Of a DNA stretch of 64,000 nucleotides, positions 50,733-58,737 are shown piece after piece (position 1 is the stretch's first letter; the number at the start of each line of letters is the position of its first letter). The DNA comes from an uncultured Phascolarctobacterium sp. (GTDB lineage Bacteria; Bacillota; Negativicutes; Acidaminococcales; Acidaminococcaceae): contig NZ_CAKPTG010000002.1 of the NCBI RefSeq assembly GCF_934190775.1, positions 138,423 through 202,422 on the forward strand, in the 5' to 3' direction. The position numbers and the translations under genes are program-made. The notes beneath the pieces were generated by a model, which made no database searches, was not told where the DNA came from, and saw nothing but the letters and a program-made list of their open reading frames with translations.

Positions 50733-52352
50733 ATGCTTTCATTAAAGGGTAAGGGCGTTTGCGGTGGCGTTACGCTGGGAACCTTGGCTGTACTGCGTCG
50801 TAATGCAGCAGCAGTTAAACGCCGTAAGGTGCAGAATGCCGAGGCTGAGGTAGCACGCTTTCAGGCAGCACGTCAGGAGGCTATTGCTAAGCTGGCAGAG
50901 CTTTATGAAAAGGCTGTTGTAGATGTAGGCAAGGATAATGCCGCTATTTTTGAAATCCATCAGATGATGCTGGAGGATCTTGATTATATCGAGTCCGTTG
51001 AAGGCATTATCCGCACACAGCAGGTTAATGCGGAATATGCAGTGCAGACTACCGCAGCTAATTTTGCAGAAATTTTTTCTTCGATGGAAGATGATTATAT
51101 GCGTGCACGTGCTGCCGACGTCAAGGATATTTCCAATAAAGTGCTTGGCTGCCTGGGTGATGCAGGCAGCAGCTGGGAAAGCGGCAGTGGCCGCTATATT
51201 CTGGCAGCAGACGACCTGGCTCCCAGCGAAACTGTGCAGCTTGATAAATCGCGTGTGCAAGGTTTTGTCACTGCGGCAGGCAGCGTAAATTCGCATACGG
51301 CAATTTTGGCGCGTACTATCGGTATTCCTGCGGTTGTCAGCACCGGCAGCAGCATCGGTGAAGAATATGACGGCAAGCTGGTAGCGGTTGATGGCTACAC
51401 CGGCGAGGTTTTCGTTGATCCTGATGAAGCAACGTTGGAACGTATTAAAGCGAAGATGGAACAGGATGCACAGCATAAAAAGCTCTTGGAGGAGCTCAAG
51501 GGTAAAAAGAGCATTACCGGCGGCGGCCAGCAGGTGCATGTTTATGCCAATATCGGCGGCACGGGTGACCTGGCCAGCGTGCTGGCGAACGATGCAGAGG
51601 GCATCGGCCTTTTCCGCAGCGAGTTCATTTATCTGGAAAGCAAGGATTATCCGACCGAGGAGCAGCAGTTTGAAAAATATAAGCTGGCAGCGGAAGCTAT
51701 GGCCGGCAAGCGTGTTATTATCCGTACACTTGATATCGGTGCAGATAAGCAGGCTGATTACTTCGAGCTGCCGCAGGAGGAAAATCCGGCGCTTGGCTAT
51801 CGCGCTATCCGTATCTGTCTGGAAAGACCGGAGCTGTTTGCTACGCAGTTGCGCGCTATCTGCCGCGCTTCTGCTTATGGCAAGCTGGCGGTGATGTTTC
51901 CGATGATTATCAGCGTTGAAGAGGTGCGCAAGGCGCGCAAAATTCTGCGCGAGGTGCAGGCAGAGCTGAAGTATGCAGGCGTATCTTACGATCCGAAGAT
52001 GGAAGTCGGCATTATGATTGAAACGCCGGCGGCAGCGCTGATCAGCGCGGAGCTGGCGAAAGAAGTTGACTTCTTCAGCATCGGTACAAACGATTTGAGT
52101 CAGTATACCTTGGCGATAGACCGCCAGAACCAGCGGTTAGAGCCGTTCTTTGACGCACACCATCCTGCAATTTTGCGCCTGATTGAAATGACGGTGCAGG
52201 GAGCGCATGCAGCAGGTATCTGGTGCGGCGTCTGTGGCGAGCTGGGCGCTGATTTGAGCCTGACGAAGGAATTTGTACGCATGGGCATGGACGAGCTTTC
52301 CGTAAGTCCGGCAAGCATTCTGCCGCTGCGCAAAAAAATCCGCAGCCTGTAA
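50733..52352 (+). CDS. ptsI: PTS enzyme I (phosphoenolpyruvate-protein phosphotransferase)
   Basis: 539 residues, about 30 shorter than Bacillus EI. Phospho-His188 in GSVNSHTAILART; PEP-binding barrel with NDAEGIGLFRSEFIYL, MFPMIISVEE, FSIGTNDLSQY and CGVCGELGAD. General PTS energy-coupling protein, here as the last gene of the fructose operon. Confidence 0.96.
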   Translation: MLSLKGKGVCGGVTLGTLAVLRRNAAAVKRRKVQNAEAEVARFQAARQEAIAKLAELYEKAVVDVGKDNAAIFEIHQMMLEDLDYIESVEGIIRTQQVNAEYAVQTTAANFAEIFSSMEDDYMRARAADVKDISNKVLGCLGDAGSSWESGSGRYILAADDLAPSETVQLDKSRVQGFVTAAGSVNSHTAILARTIGIPAVVSTGSSIGEEYDGKLVAVDGYTGEVFVDPDEATLERIKAKMEQDAQHKKLLEELKGKKSITGGGQQVHVYANIGGTGDLASVLANDAEGIGLFRSEFIYLESKDYPTEEQQFEKYKLAAEAMAGKRVIIRTLDIGADKQADYFELPQEENPALGYRAIRICLERPELFATQLRAICRASAYGKLAVMFPMIISVEEVRKARKILREVQAELKYAGVSYDPKMEVGIMIETPAAALISAELAKEVDFFSIGTNDLSQYTLAIDRQNQRLEPFFDAHHPAILRLIEMTVQGAHAAGIWCGVCGELGADLSLTKEFVRMGMDELSVSPASILPLRKKIRSL

Positions 52353-52460
52353 TTTTTACTCATACTCATATTTCTATATAACGCATGAAAATACCCCTGA
52401 TAATGCGTGAGCAGTATCAGGGGCAGCTTTCGGCGGCAATGCTTTGTTGTTGCTTTGGGG

Positions 52461-52490
52461 AGAACCGGTTGTATGACTGGTTCTTTTTTT
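52461..52490 (+). terminator. Terminator after ptsI
   Basis: AGAACCGGT / ACTGGTTCT stem with T7. A further stem CCCCTGATA/TATCAGGGG (52394-52423) without T-run lies before it. Confidence 0.85.
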
Positions 52491-52521
52491 GTATACGAAG
52501 GATTATTTTTTATCAGAAAAA

Positions 52522-52549
52522 CAAAAAAACACCGCAATTTCTTGCGATG
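52522..52549 (-). terminator. Terminator of tRNA-Arg(ACG)
   Basis: On the minus strand CATCGCA / TGCGGTG stem followed by T7. Confidence 0.78.
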
Positions 52550-52561
52550 TCAATTTCAAAA

Positions 52562-52638
52562 TGGTGACCTCGGCAGGACTCGAACCTGCGACCTTTTGAT
52601 TCGTAGTCAAACGCTCTATCCAGCTGAGCTACGAGGCC
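52562..52638 (-). tRNA. tRNA-Arg (anticodon ACG)
   Basis: 77-nt cloverleaf: acceptor GGCCTCG/CGAGGTC, anticodon loop CTACGAA, T-loop TTCGAGT, CCA encoded. A34 would be edited to inosine to read CGU/CGC/CGA. Confidence 0.97.
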
Positions 52639-52651
52639 AACAACAGTATTT

Positions 52652-52680
52652 ATTTTAACGGCAAATCGATATTTTGTCAA
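52652..52680 (-). promoter_or_regulatory. Promoter of tRNA-Arg(ACG)
   Basis: On the minus strand TTGACA (52675-52680), 17-bp spacer, TAAAAT (52652-52657). Confidence 0.85.
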
Positions 52681-52699
52681 TACTTTTTTAGAAAAAATC

Positions 52700-52728
52700 T
52701 TGACTGTTTTTGCTTGTCGGGCTATAAT
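52700..52728 (+). promoter_or_regulatory. Promoter of the symporter leader
   Basis: TTGACT at 52700-52705, 17-bp spacer, TATAAT at 52723-52728, about 240 bp before the gene. A second possible promoter (TTGTAT-16-TATAAT, 52921-52948) lies just before the start codon. Confidence 0.78.
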
Positions 52729-52734
52729 TTAGCT

Positions 52735-52965
52735 AATATATCTGTGGCTGCTTTGCAAGGAAGCATCAGGAGGCGCATATGAGGTCTGCATAGGGATGCT
52801 TGCCAGTATGGGCGATGGGGAATTGTAATGACAGCACAAATGGTTTTGTATTATATGTTGTTGAAGTCTGCACGATTAGGTCTGATGTGAGGCAGTATAG
52901 GGATACTGCCAGCTATGACGTTGTATTTCTTTAACAGGCATGTATAATTTAAAGGAGGATTTTTT
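52735..52965 (+). promoter_or_regulatory. Long structured leader with nested small frames before the symporter
   Basis: GGCAGTAT / AGGG / ATACTGCC hairpin at 52891-52910 and a related GCAT/AGGG/ATGC at 52788-52799, each followed by TGCCAG and TATG (GCCAGTATGGGCG; GCCAGCTATGACG). Three short frames have plausible ribosome-binding sites: 52779-52793 (MRSA), 52796-52828 (10 residues) and, coupled by TAATG, 52828-52890 (MTAQMVLYYM... 20 residues), which stops right at the second hairpin. Confidence 0.5.
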
Positions 52966-54369
52966 GTGCCTGTTTCTTTAGTTATCTTAATATTGTACAT
53001 TGTTGCTTTGTTCGCTATCAGCTGGTATGCTAAAAAACGTAGTGAAGGAAACAACGAAAACTTTGCTCTTGCGGGACGCAGACTTTCTGCGCCTCTGATT
53101 TGTGTTACTATCATCGGTCTGGCTGTTGGCGGTGCGTCGACTATCGGCGTTTCTGAGCACGCCTTCCGCGTTGGTCTGAGTGCCGGCTGGTATACCATTG
53201 CCTGGGCCTTGGGTGCGATTGTTATGGGCCTGTTCATGGCAAAAAAATATCGTGAGCAGAACATTACGACTATCACCGAGCTTATTGAACGCCATCATAC
53301 TAAGGGCGCGGTAATTTTAGGCGTTTTATGCCAGATTGTTATCCAATTGGTAATTATCAGTCTGCAATACATTGCCGGTGGCAGTATTCTGCACGCAATC
53401 CTGCCGGATATCTTTGATTTCCACACAGGTATGATTGTCAGCGCTATCACCTTTATCGGTATTACCTTTATCGGTGGTATGTGGTCTGCATCCTTATCTA
53501 ATGTATTGAATATTATCCTGATTTACGTTGGCATTTTGGCGGCAACTGTTATTCAGTTCAAAAAAATCGGCAGCATGGATCATCTGGCTGCTGCTTTGCC
53601 GGCTAATGTGCCCTGGTTCAGCTTTATTGACGGTGTTGGTCCTGTAACCATCACCAGCTGGGTTGTAACTTTGATTACCGTAAATCTTTCTCTGCAAAGT
53701 ATTCTGCAGATTTCTTTGGGCGCTAAAGACGCTGCAACTGCTAAAAAAGGCTTCGTCTGGGGCGGCATTCTGATGCTTCCGGTAGGTGTTCTGGCTGCCT
53801 TCCTTGGTCTTGTTGCCAAGGCTATGTATCCTGATGCGCAGGCTGCATTGGCGCTGCCGCAGGTTATCGTAGGCCTGCAGCCGGTGTTGGCAGGTATCAC
53901 TCTGGCAGCTCTGTGGGCTGCAGACGTATCTACTGCCTGCAACCTGCTGTTGAGTGCTGGTACCCTGTTCTCCAGTGATATTTACAAGCGCTTCATCAAT
54001 CCGCAGTGTGACCAGGCGCGTCAGCTGCTGATGACACGTGCCTGCATCATTATCAGTGGTATTCTTACCTTGGGACTTGCTATGAGCGTATCCAGCATTT
54101 TGGGTACGATTATGATTGGTCTATCTTTGACTGCTGCCTTCAGCGTTATCGTAATCGTAGCGCTGTTCTTCCCGCAGTATGCTTCTAAAGCCGCAGGCTT
54201 CTGGACGTTGCTGGCAGGTTTGGTGCTGCTGGTGCTGTGGCAGCTTACCCCGGTAGTACGCATTTTCCCGAACGTAATCTATATGGAATGGCTGGTATGC
54301 ATTGTTGCTTACGCTATTGTAGCTATTGTTTGCCCGGCTAAAAAAGCTGTTGCTGCCGAAAGCAACTAA
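52966..54369 (+). CDS. Sodium:solute symporter family protein
   Basis: 467 residues, GTG start after AAAGGAGG. Twelve or so membrane segments; SSS features FALAGRRLSAPLICVTIIG in helix 1-2, GGASTIGVSEHAFRVGLSAGW (Na+ site), and AALWAADVSTACNLLLSAG. Substrate not fixed. Behind a long leader. Confidence 0.9.
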   Translation: MPVSLVILILYIVALFAISWYAKKRSEGNNENFALAGRRLSAPLICVTIIGLAVGGASTIGVSEHAFRVGLSAGWYTIAWALGAIVMGLFMAKKYREQNITTITELIERHHTKGAVILGVLCQIVIQLVIISLQYIAGGSILHAILPDIFDFHTGMIVSAITFIGITFIGGMWSASLSNVLNIILIYVGILAATVIQFKKIGSMDHLAAALPANVPWFSFIDGVGPVTITSWVVTLITVNLSLQSILQISLGAKDAATAKKGFVWGGILMLPVGVLAAFLGLVAKAMYPDAQAALALPQVIVGLQPVLAGITLAALWAADVSTACNLLLSAGTLFSSDIYKRFINPQCDQARQLLMTRACIIISGILTLGLAMSVSSILGTIMIGLSLTAAFSVIVIVALFFPQYASKAAGFWTLLAGLVLLVLWQLTPVVRIFPNVIYMEWLVCIVAYAIVAIVCPAKKAVAAESN

Positions 54370-54392
54370 ATAAAAAAGTATATTTGAAGCTG

Positions 54393-54510
54393 AAAAGCCA
54401 TCTCCGTTGTTCTTGAGGAATGCGGAGATGGCTTTTTGATTATAAGGTTAAGTGTTTGCTGTAAGCAAAAATCCCGTTCACAGACTTGCGCTGTGTAACG
54501 GGATTTTTTT
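54393..54510. terminator. Terminators between the symporter and the convergent carbonic-anhydrase-like gene
   Basis: AAAAGCCATCTCCG / CGGAGATGGCTTTT (54393-54436, plus strand), then AAAAATCCCGTT / AACGGGATTTTT with inner ACAG/CTGT (54467-54508), symmetrical and able to serve both strands. Confidence 0.92.
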
Positions 54511-54575
54511 GCATTATGAGTGAAGCGTGACCTGATTAATCAGAGGACATTGTCATGCTTCCTTGCTTGGAGAAA

Positions 54576-55127
54576 TTAAACGATTTTTTCACCGTGATAA
54601 CGTTCACCATCATTGTCAGGCAGCAGGCCGTAGCGTTCGGTCCACAGGGTTTTGTATTTCAGCGCCTGAGCGTGGATAGCGGCGATACCTTTTTCGTCCA
54701 GGGTTTTGATAACCTTGGCAGGAATGCCGGCAACCAGGGAATTCGGCGGTACGATGGTGCCTTTGGTTACAACAGCACCGGCAGCAACGATAGAGCCGTG
54801 ACCGATTACAGCGCCGTCAAGTACGGTAGAATGCATGCCGATGAGGCAGTGGTCCTCAACAGTGCAGGCATGCAGCAGAGCGCAGTGGCCTACAGTTACA
54901 TAATCACCGACGATGCAGGCGTAGTTATCAGCAACGTGCAGCACGCTGTTGTCCTGAATATTGCTGTAGCGGCCAACCTCGATGCGGTTAACGTCGCCGC
55001 GGATAGTAACGCCGGGCCAGACGCTGGCGTACTCCTTAAGCTCAACCTTGCCAATCAGGGTAGCAGTATTAAAGGCGTAGGCCTTCTCGTCAATTTTGGG
55101 GGCTTGTGCTTCAAATTTAAAAATCAT
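54576..55127 (-). CDS. Gamma-carbonic anhydrase-like hexapeptide-repeat protein
   Basis: 183 residues from ATG 55127 (AAGTGGTG upstream). Left-handed beta-helix: VWPGVTIRGDVNRIEVGRYS, NIQDNSVLHV, and three His in HVADN, VTVGHCALLHA (metal ligands), with GMHSTVLDGAVIG. YrdA/PaaY-like gamma-CA. Catalytic activity varies in this group. Confidence 0.9.
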   Translation of the reverse strand: MIFKFEAQAPKIDEKAYAFNTATLIGKVELKEYASVWPGVTIRGDVNRIEVGRYSNIQDNSVLHVADNYACIVGDYVTVGHCALLHACTVEDHCLIGMHSTVLDGAVIGHGSIVAAGAVVTKGTIVPPNSLVAGIPAKVIKTLDEKGIAAIHAQALKYKTLWTERYGLLPDNDGERYHGEKIV

Positions 55128-55201
55128 CTTATCACCACTTTCTATAAATTGGCTGCCTTCGCGGCAGTCTTGAAAGATAAACAATTTCTTCTCACACTAT
55201 T

Positions 55202-55230
55202 ATTATCATATGAGCAGATAATAAAGTCAA
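55202..55230 (-). promoter_or_regulatory. Promoter of the gamma-CA-like gene
   Basis: On the minus strand TTGACT (55225-55230), 17-bp spacer, GATAAT (55202-55207). Confidence 0.75.
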
Positions 55231-55308
55231 GGCGTTCACATTTATTTTGCAGATGTGAAGGATTGGATTTAGTTGTGGGTGGGCGGTAGAAAAAATTTTT
55301 GTGTTACC

Positions 55309-55443
55309 TTGACAGATTTACTGATTCGCTATATAATAACCACACAGCACTTAGACAAGCTGTATACATTTGTTTATATAAGAATTTTAGGCTATTATAA
55401 TGATATTTTCCTATGCGAAAATTTCATTATAATAGCTTTTTTT
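55309..55443 (+). promoter_or_regulatory. Promoter and leader terminator of the decayed Api92-like copy
   Basis: TTGACA (55309-55314), 17-bp spacer, TATAAT (55332-55337). Then a terminator hairpin GGCTATTATAATGA / TCATTATAATAGC with T7 (55390-55443), before the ribosome-binding site of the pseudogene. The intact copy at 60581 has the same plan. Confidence 0.75.
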
Positions 55444-55491
55444 GTTGCGTTTTTCGCATATTCAGTGTTATAAAGAAAGGATGATTCTTAT

Positions 55492-55735
55492 ATGGCAAAT
55501 TACAGTTACACAAATTTATATGTTCATAGTCCGCAAGAGGAGCTGGCAAACCTCTTTAAAAAAGCTCAAGTGCTGGACGCGCAAGGACGAGCGCAAAGAG
55601 CGTACGCCTTTCGGCTCTGGTTGGATTGGCTTTATTGCCCAAGGGGCAGGTATGCAAGCCTTTGATAATCGCGCTAGTGTGGAAACATTTCAGTACGATG
55701 GCTTGCCAGTGTATGAGGTAAAGCGAGAGGCTTGA
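55492..55735 (+). pseudogene. Decayed copy of the Api92-like gene
   Basis: Starts like the gene at 60581 with the same AAAGAAAGGATGATTC ribosome-binding region and 25 N-terminal codons. One extra A in the run after CTCTTT shifts the frame. In the other frame it goes on as RKDERKERTPFGSGWIGFIA and then jumps from ...FQYDG to LPVYEVKREA, losing about 115 codons of the middle. So it is a frameshifted, internally deleted duplicate. 55736-55967 holds no gene; ACCTAAAAAA occurs twice (55888, 55909), 21 bp apart. Confidence 0.85.
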
Positions 55736-55967
55736 TGGGTGCAGGAAGCGGCAGTGAGGGGCTGTCGCTTCTTGAAAAAATAATTGAGCAGAAGCAATCG
55801 TATATGGTTGCAAGCAAGTTGAATTGAAGTTGCAAGTTGTTTTCAAAGATTAACTAAAAAAGAGAAAAAAGCTGATTGAAGCTATTAACCTAAAAAAGCA
55901 GACTATATACCTAAAAAATAATTTATATAAACTGTTAATATTATAAAGAGAAGCTTGACAAGAGGTG

Positions 55968-56204
55968 ATGACGTTGTTTGCTACACGTTACAAGAATATT
56001 GGATTGAAAATAGCATATTATAGAAAAAAGAAAGGCTATACGCAAGCAGAGCTGGCCGAGCGGATTGGTATGAGTGCCGCTTATCTTGGGCAGATTGAGC
56101 GAGGGAATAGAGGCAACAGTTTTTCTTTAGAAACTCTGTATCAGATTGCTGATGCGTTGGAGATTGATGTTAATTTGCTGATAAAAAATGAAATGTTGGC
56201 TTGA
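55968..56204 (+). CDS. XRE-family helix-turn-helix regulator
   Basis: 78 residues from ATG 55968 (TTG 55974 fits AGAGG spacing better and is possible). A single HTH_3 domain: LKIAYYRKKKGYTQAELAER, IGMSAAYLGQIERGNR, SLETLYQIADALEIDVNLL. First gene of the AT-rich peptide cluster, and its stop lies at the edge of a 34-bp palindrome, so it probably controls the operon. Confidence 0.9.
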   Translation: MTLFATRYKNIGLKIAYYRKKKGYTQAELAERIGMSAAYLGQIERGNRGNSFSLETLYQIADALEIDVNLLIKNEMLA

Positions 56205-56237
56205 TAGGTGATAGTTTGTATACATACTATCACCTAT
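56204..56237. promoter_or_regulatory. 34-bp palindrome between regulator and peptide operon
   Basis: ATAGGTGATAGT (56204-56215) / ACTATCACCTAT (56226-56237), perfect 12-base arms around TTGTATACAT, itself containing GTATAC. No T-run follows, so it is more likely an operator than a terminator; TATTAT at 56235 could be an overlapping -10. Confidence 0.72.
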
Positions 56238-56253
56238 TATAAGGGAGAATATT

Positions 56254-56535
56254 TTGGATCAAGTAACAATTATAAATGGTAAAATATTTGATTGCAATCA
56301 ATGTGGAGAATGTTGCAAACATTTATATAAAATACCTGCAATGAAAAATTTCAATAGAGGAGACGGAATATGCAAATATTTAATTAATAATAAGTGCTCG
56401 ATATACAATAAAAGACCTAATATTTGTAGAGGGGAGTACTTGTATCATTTATATTTTGAAGGTATGGATGTTGAAGAGTATTATAAAATATTGCACCATT
56501 ACTGTAATATGATTCGTGGAGGTAAGATAGATTGA
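56254..56535 (+). CDS. YkgJ-like cysteine-cluster protein
   Basis: 93 residues, TTG start behind AAGGGAG. CNQCGECCK at 14-22, then GDGICKYL, NNKCSIYNKRPNICR (Cys40, 48, 58): the zinc/iron-chelating CxxCxxCC family. In peptide clusters such proteins can serve metal-cluster supply or act as hydroxylase-like partners; the role here is not known. Overlaps the radical-SAM gene by 4 bp. Confidence 0.82.
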   Translation: MDQVTIINGKIFDCNQCGECCKHLYKIPAMKNFNRGDGICKYLINNKCSIYNKRPNICRGEYLYHLYFEGMDVEEYYKILHHYCNMIRGGKID

Positions 56536-57581
56536 GTAAGGATTATGTAAAAATTTTTAATGCTGTTGATTTAAAGAGAGCAAAACAGGAAGCAGAAAAT
56601 ATTATTGCTATGCAAGCAGCAGACTTGTATCCAAAGGAGTTCTCTTTCCCAATTACTTTACAATTTGAACTGACAGGAGCTTGTAACTTAAAATGTAAGC
56701 ATTGTTATAATAGATCTGGGGATGTTGATCGTGTTCAATATACAAGCATGACTCCGCAAAAGTGGAAAAGTTTAGCTAAACAAATTGTTGAAGCAGGTGG
56801 CATTTTTCAATGCATTATTTCCGGAGGGGAACCATTGCTTCTAGGAGAAGATTTATTTGATATTATGGATATACTACATGAAGACGGGACTTCGTTTGTT
56901 GTTATTACGAATGGTATGTTGTTAAGCAAAGAAAAAGTCAAAAGATTTTCTAAGTACCGCTATTTTTGGTTTCAAATTTCTATTGATGGTTCAACACCTG
57001 AGTTGCATGACTCGTTTAGAGGTGTAGAAGGCAGTTGGGAGAAAGCTGTTAATGGAGCAATGGAAATTTCTGATAGTGGAATACCATTGGTTATAGCACA
57101 TTCTGTTACTCCTAAAACATTGCCTTATTTAGATGATATGGTTAAATTAGCTTATTCAGTAGGTGCTGGCAGCATTATGATTGGTGAGATATTGCCAAGT
57201 GGTAGAGCTATTTTTAATAAAGATATTTTTTTAACACATGAGCAACGCAATTATCTTTATGAACAGATTGATAAATTGTCTAGGGAATATGCAGGAAAAA
57301 TAAGAATTGAAAGATCTATGAATGTTAATACATCTATGGAACGATATGTATCTGCTCCTAATAGTGGTGGTATTATCCGCCCGAATGGAGATTTTAGATT
57401 AGATTGCATGACTCCTTTTACAATAGGCAATATTTTGGACGAAACGATAGATTCTATTTGGAAAAATAAGGGCAAATATGCTTGGCATAATCCAAAAGTC
57501 TTAGAGTTTATAAATTCTATTGATGCTGAAAAGCAGAAAGGTAATATACTTAATCACGTCAATGATGATATAAGAATATGA
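56532..57581 (+). CDS. Radical SAM peptide maturase (Twitch/SPASM-like C-terminus)
   Basis: 349 residues, TTG start behind GGAGG. Radical-SAM cluster Cys51/55/58 in TGACNLKCKHCYNRSG, SAM motif ISGGEPLLL near 96, SIDGS near 150. The C-terminal part IIRPNGDFRLDCMTPFTIGN and SIWKNK looks like the SPASM/Twitch layout of PqqE/MftC relatives but keeps only one Cys (292), so any auxiliary cluster is reduced. Next to two small precursor-like peptides and a PqqD-type protein. Confidence 0.88.
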   Translation: MSKDYVKIFNAVDLKRAKQEAENIIAMQAADLYPKEFSFPITLQFELTGACNLKCKHCYNRSGDVDRVQYTSMTPQKWKSLAKQIVEAGGIFQCIISGGEPLLLGEDLFDIMDILHEDGTSFVVITNGMLLSKEKVKRFSKYRYFWFQISIDGSTPELHDSFRGVEGSWEKAVNGAMEISDSGIPLVIAHSVTPKTLPYLDDMVKLAYSVGAGSIMIGEILPSGRAIFNKDIFLTHEQRNYLYEQIDKLSREYAGKIRIERSMNVNTSMERYVSAPNSGGIIRPNGDFRLDCMTPFTIGNILDETIDSIWKNKGKYAWHNPKVLEFINSIDAEKQKGNILNHVNDDIRI

Positions 57582-57595
57582 AGGTACAAGTTAAA

Positions 57596-57790
57596 ATGAA
57601 AAAACAATATAAGAAACCAATGGTTATTTCAAATGTGAGTATTGAAGGGGTTATTCCAGCCGGTTTGGCGGCGGCTATTGAAGCTTTTGCTGTAGGTGTG
57701 GCTGTTGGGACACAAGTCAAAAAGATGCTGAATGGTCGTACTGGTTGGGGTAAGGTTCAGCAACTAGTTGAAGTGGAGGGGAGAGCATGA
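57596..57790 (+). CDS. Putative RiPP precursor peptide 1
   Basis: 64 residues from ATG 57596 (AAGG upstream; ATG 57578 lacks a site). N-terminal MKKQYKKPMVISNVSIEGVI followed by P and a hydrophobic Ala/Val/Gly run (GLAAAIEAFAVGVAVG), then a polar tail. The N-terminus is shared with the peptide at 58738 (MKK-Y-KP, G-[VI]-IP). No Cys, one Trp. Its stop overlaps the PqqD-type gene by 4 bp. Confidence 0.75.
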   Translation: MKKQYKKPMVISNVSIEGVIPAGLAAAIEAFAVGVAVGTQVKKMLNGRTGWGKVQQLVEVEGRA

Positions 57791-58071
57791 TTACATGGGA
57801 GTGGCTTAAGCATAAAAAGCTTGTCGATATTTCTTTGAAAAAACGTTGGGAAAAAGATATTATGGTGTTATATGGCAAAGAACTGGACATATGTTACTTG
57901 AATAAAATAGGTGGAGAAATAATTTCTTTGAGTAATTGCAAAAATACAGCTTCTGATATTGCTGATATGTTGCTGCAAACGTATGATGTTGATGAAAATG
58001 AATTAAGAGAAGATATTCTATGTTTGATTAGAGAATTGCAATGGAAAAGACTTGTGAGACTAGAAGAATAA
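57787..58071 (+). CDS. PqqD-type peptide-recognition protein
   Basis: 94 residues. LYGKELDICYLNKIGGEIIS, TASDIADMLLQTYDVDENEL, DILCLIRELQWKRLV: the winged-helix RiPP recognition element as in PqqD, where it holds the leader peptide for the radical-SAM enzyme. GGAGGGGAG upstream, translationally coupled to precursor 1. Confidence 0.82.
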   Translation: MITWEWLKHKKLVDISLKKRWEKDIMVLYGKELDICYLNKIGGEIISLSNCKNTASDIADMLLQTYDVDENELREDILCLIRELQWKRLVRLEE

Positions 58072-58088
58072 TTACGGAGGGTACGATA

Positions 58089-58685
58089 ATGAAATTTACG
58101 ACCATGAAAATTACAAAAAAAGTATTAGCAGGTATAATCTTGTCTGTATTAGTAGTATTGGGTGCATTTTATACATTAAAGCCTTCGCCGCTTCCCAAAA
58201 TTTACATACCATCTGATATAGAATGGCAGACCCCTGCTCTTGATGCATATATTGGTGACTTTACACCAGTATGGGATAAAGAATATCCTGATGAACTACG
58301 TACAGTTTTAAGTTCAGAATATACCATACGTAAGACAAGATTAGATAAAGATTGGCAATCTGCCTTTTCTGGGAAAACTTCTGCGCATATACTTACAGAA
58401 ATACAAAGTACAACGTTATGCACAAGATTGCTTAAGCTATCTAACAGGGTAGCAAATGAAAGAGAAATCAAAGAACATACAGCCCAAAATATCACGAGAT
58501 TTGGAGTGATTGATTACTATTTTCCCGGCACTGTATTAGCTATTGAATATAAAGATGGTTGTGTACTTTCCGCAATGATAGATAAAGATACTGGTAAATA
58601 TATTAGGCTTCGTGTTAATTCTGAGAAGAATACAGAACATAATTGGGAACCATCGAAAATTTATGTAAAGCTGATGTATAATTAA
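58089..58685 (+). CDS. Membrane-anchored protein of the peptide cluster
   Basis: 198 residues from ATG 58089 (GGAGGG upstream). One N-terminal membrane helix (VLAGIILSVLVVLGAFYTL), then an outside domain of about 165 residues of no family I recognise. Two Cys (TTLCTRLL, KDGCVLSA). Lies between the PqqD-type gene and precursor 2. Export, immunity or sensing are all possible. Confidence 0.75.
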   Translation: MKFTTMKITKKVLAGIILSVLVVLGAFYTLKPSPLPKIYIPSDIEWQTPALDAYIGDFTPVWDKEYPDELRTVLSSEYTIRKTRLDKDWQSAFSGKTSAHILTEIQSTTLCTRLLKLSNRVANEREIKEHTAQNITRFGVIDYYFPGTVLAIEYKDGCVLSAMIDKDTGKYIRLRVNSEKNTEHNWEPSKIYVKLMYN

Positions 58686-58737
58686 CAACTAAATATAAAA
58701 ATATCATTGCCTGTTTTGTAAGAGGAGATTTACGATA

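Noticed and set aside
55273..55473. 66-codon frame on the plus strand
   Set aside because: Runs through the promoter and terminator hairpin of the decayed Api92-like copy; AT-rich chance frame.
57578..57790. Earlier start (57578) for precursor 1
   Set aside because: No ribosome-binding site before that ATG; the start at 57596 has AAGG upstream and aligns with the N-terminus of precursor 2.
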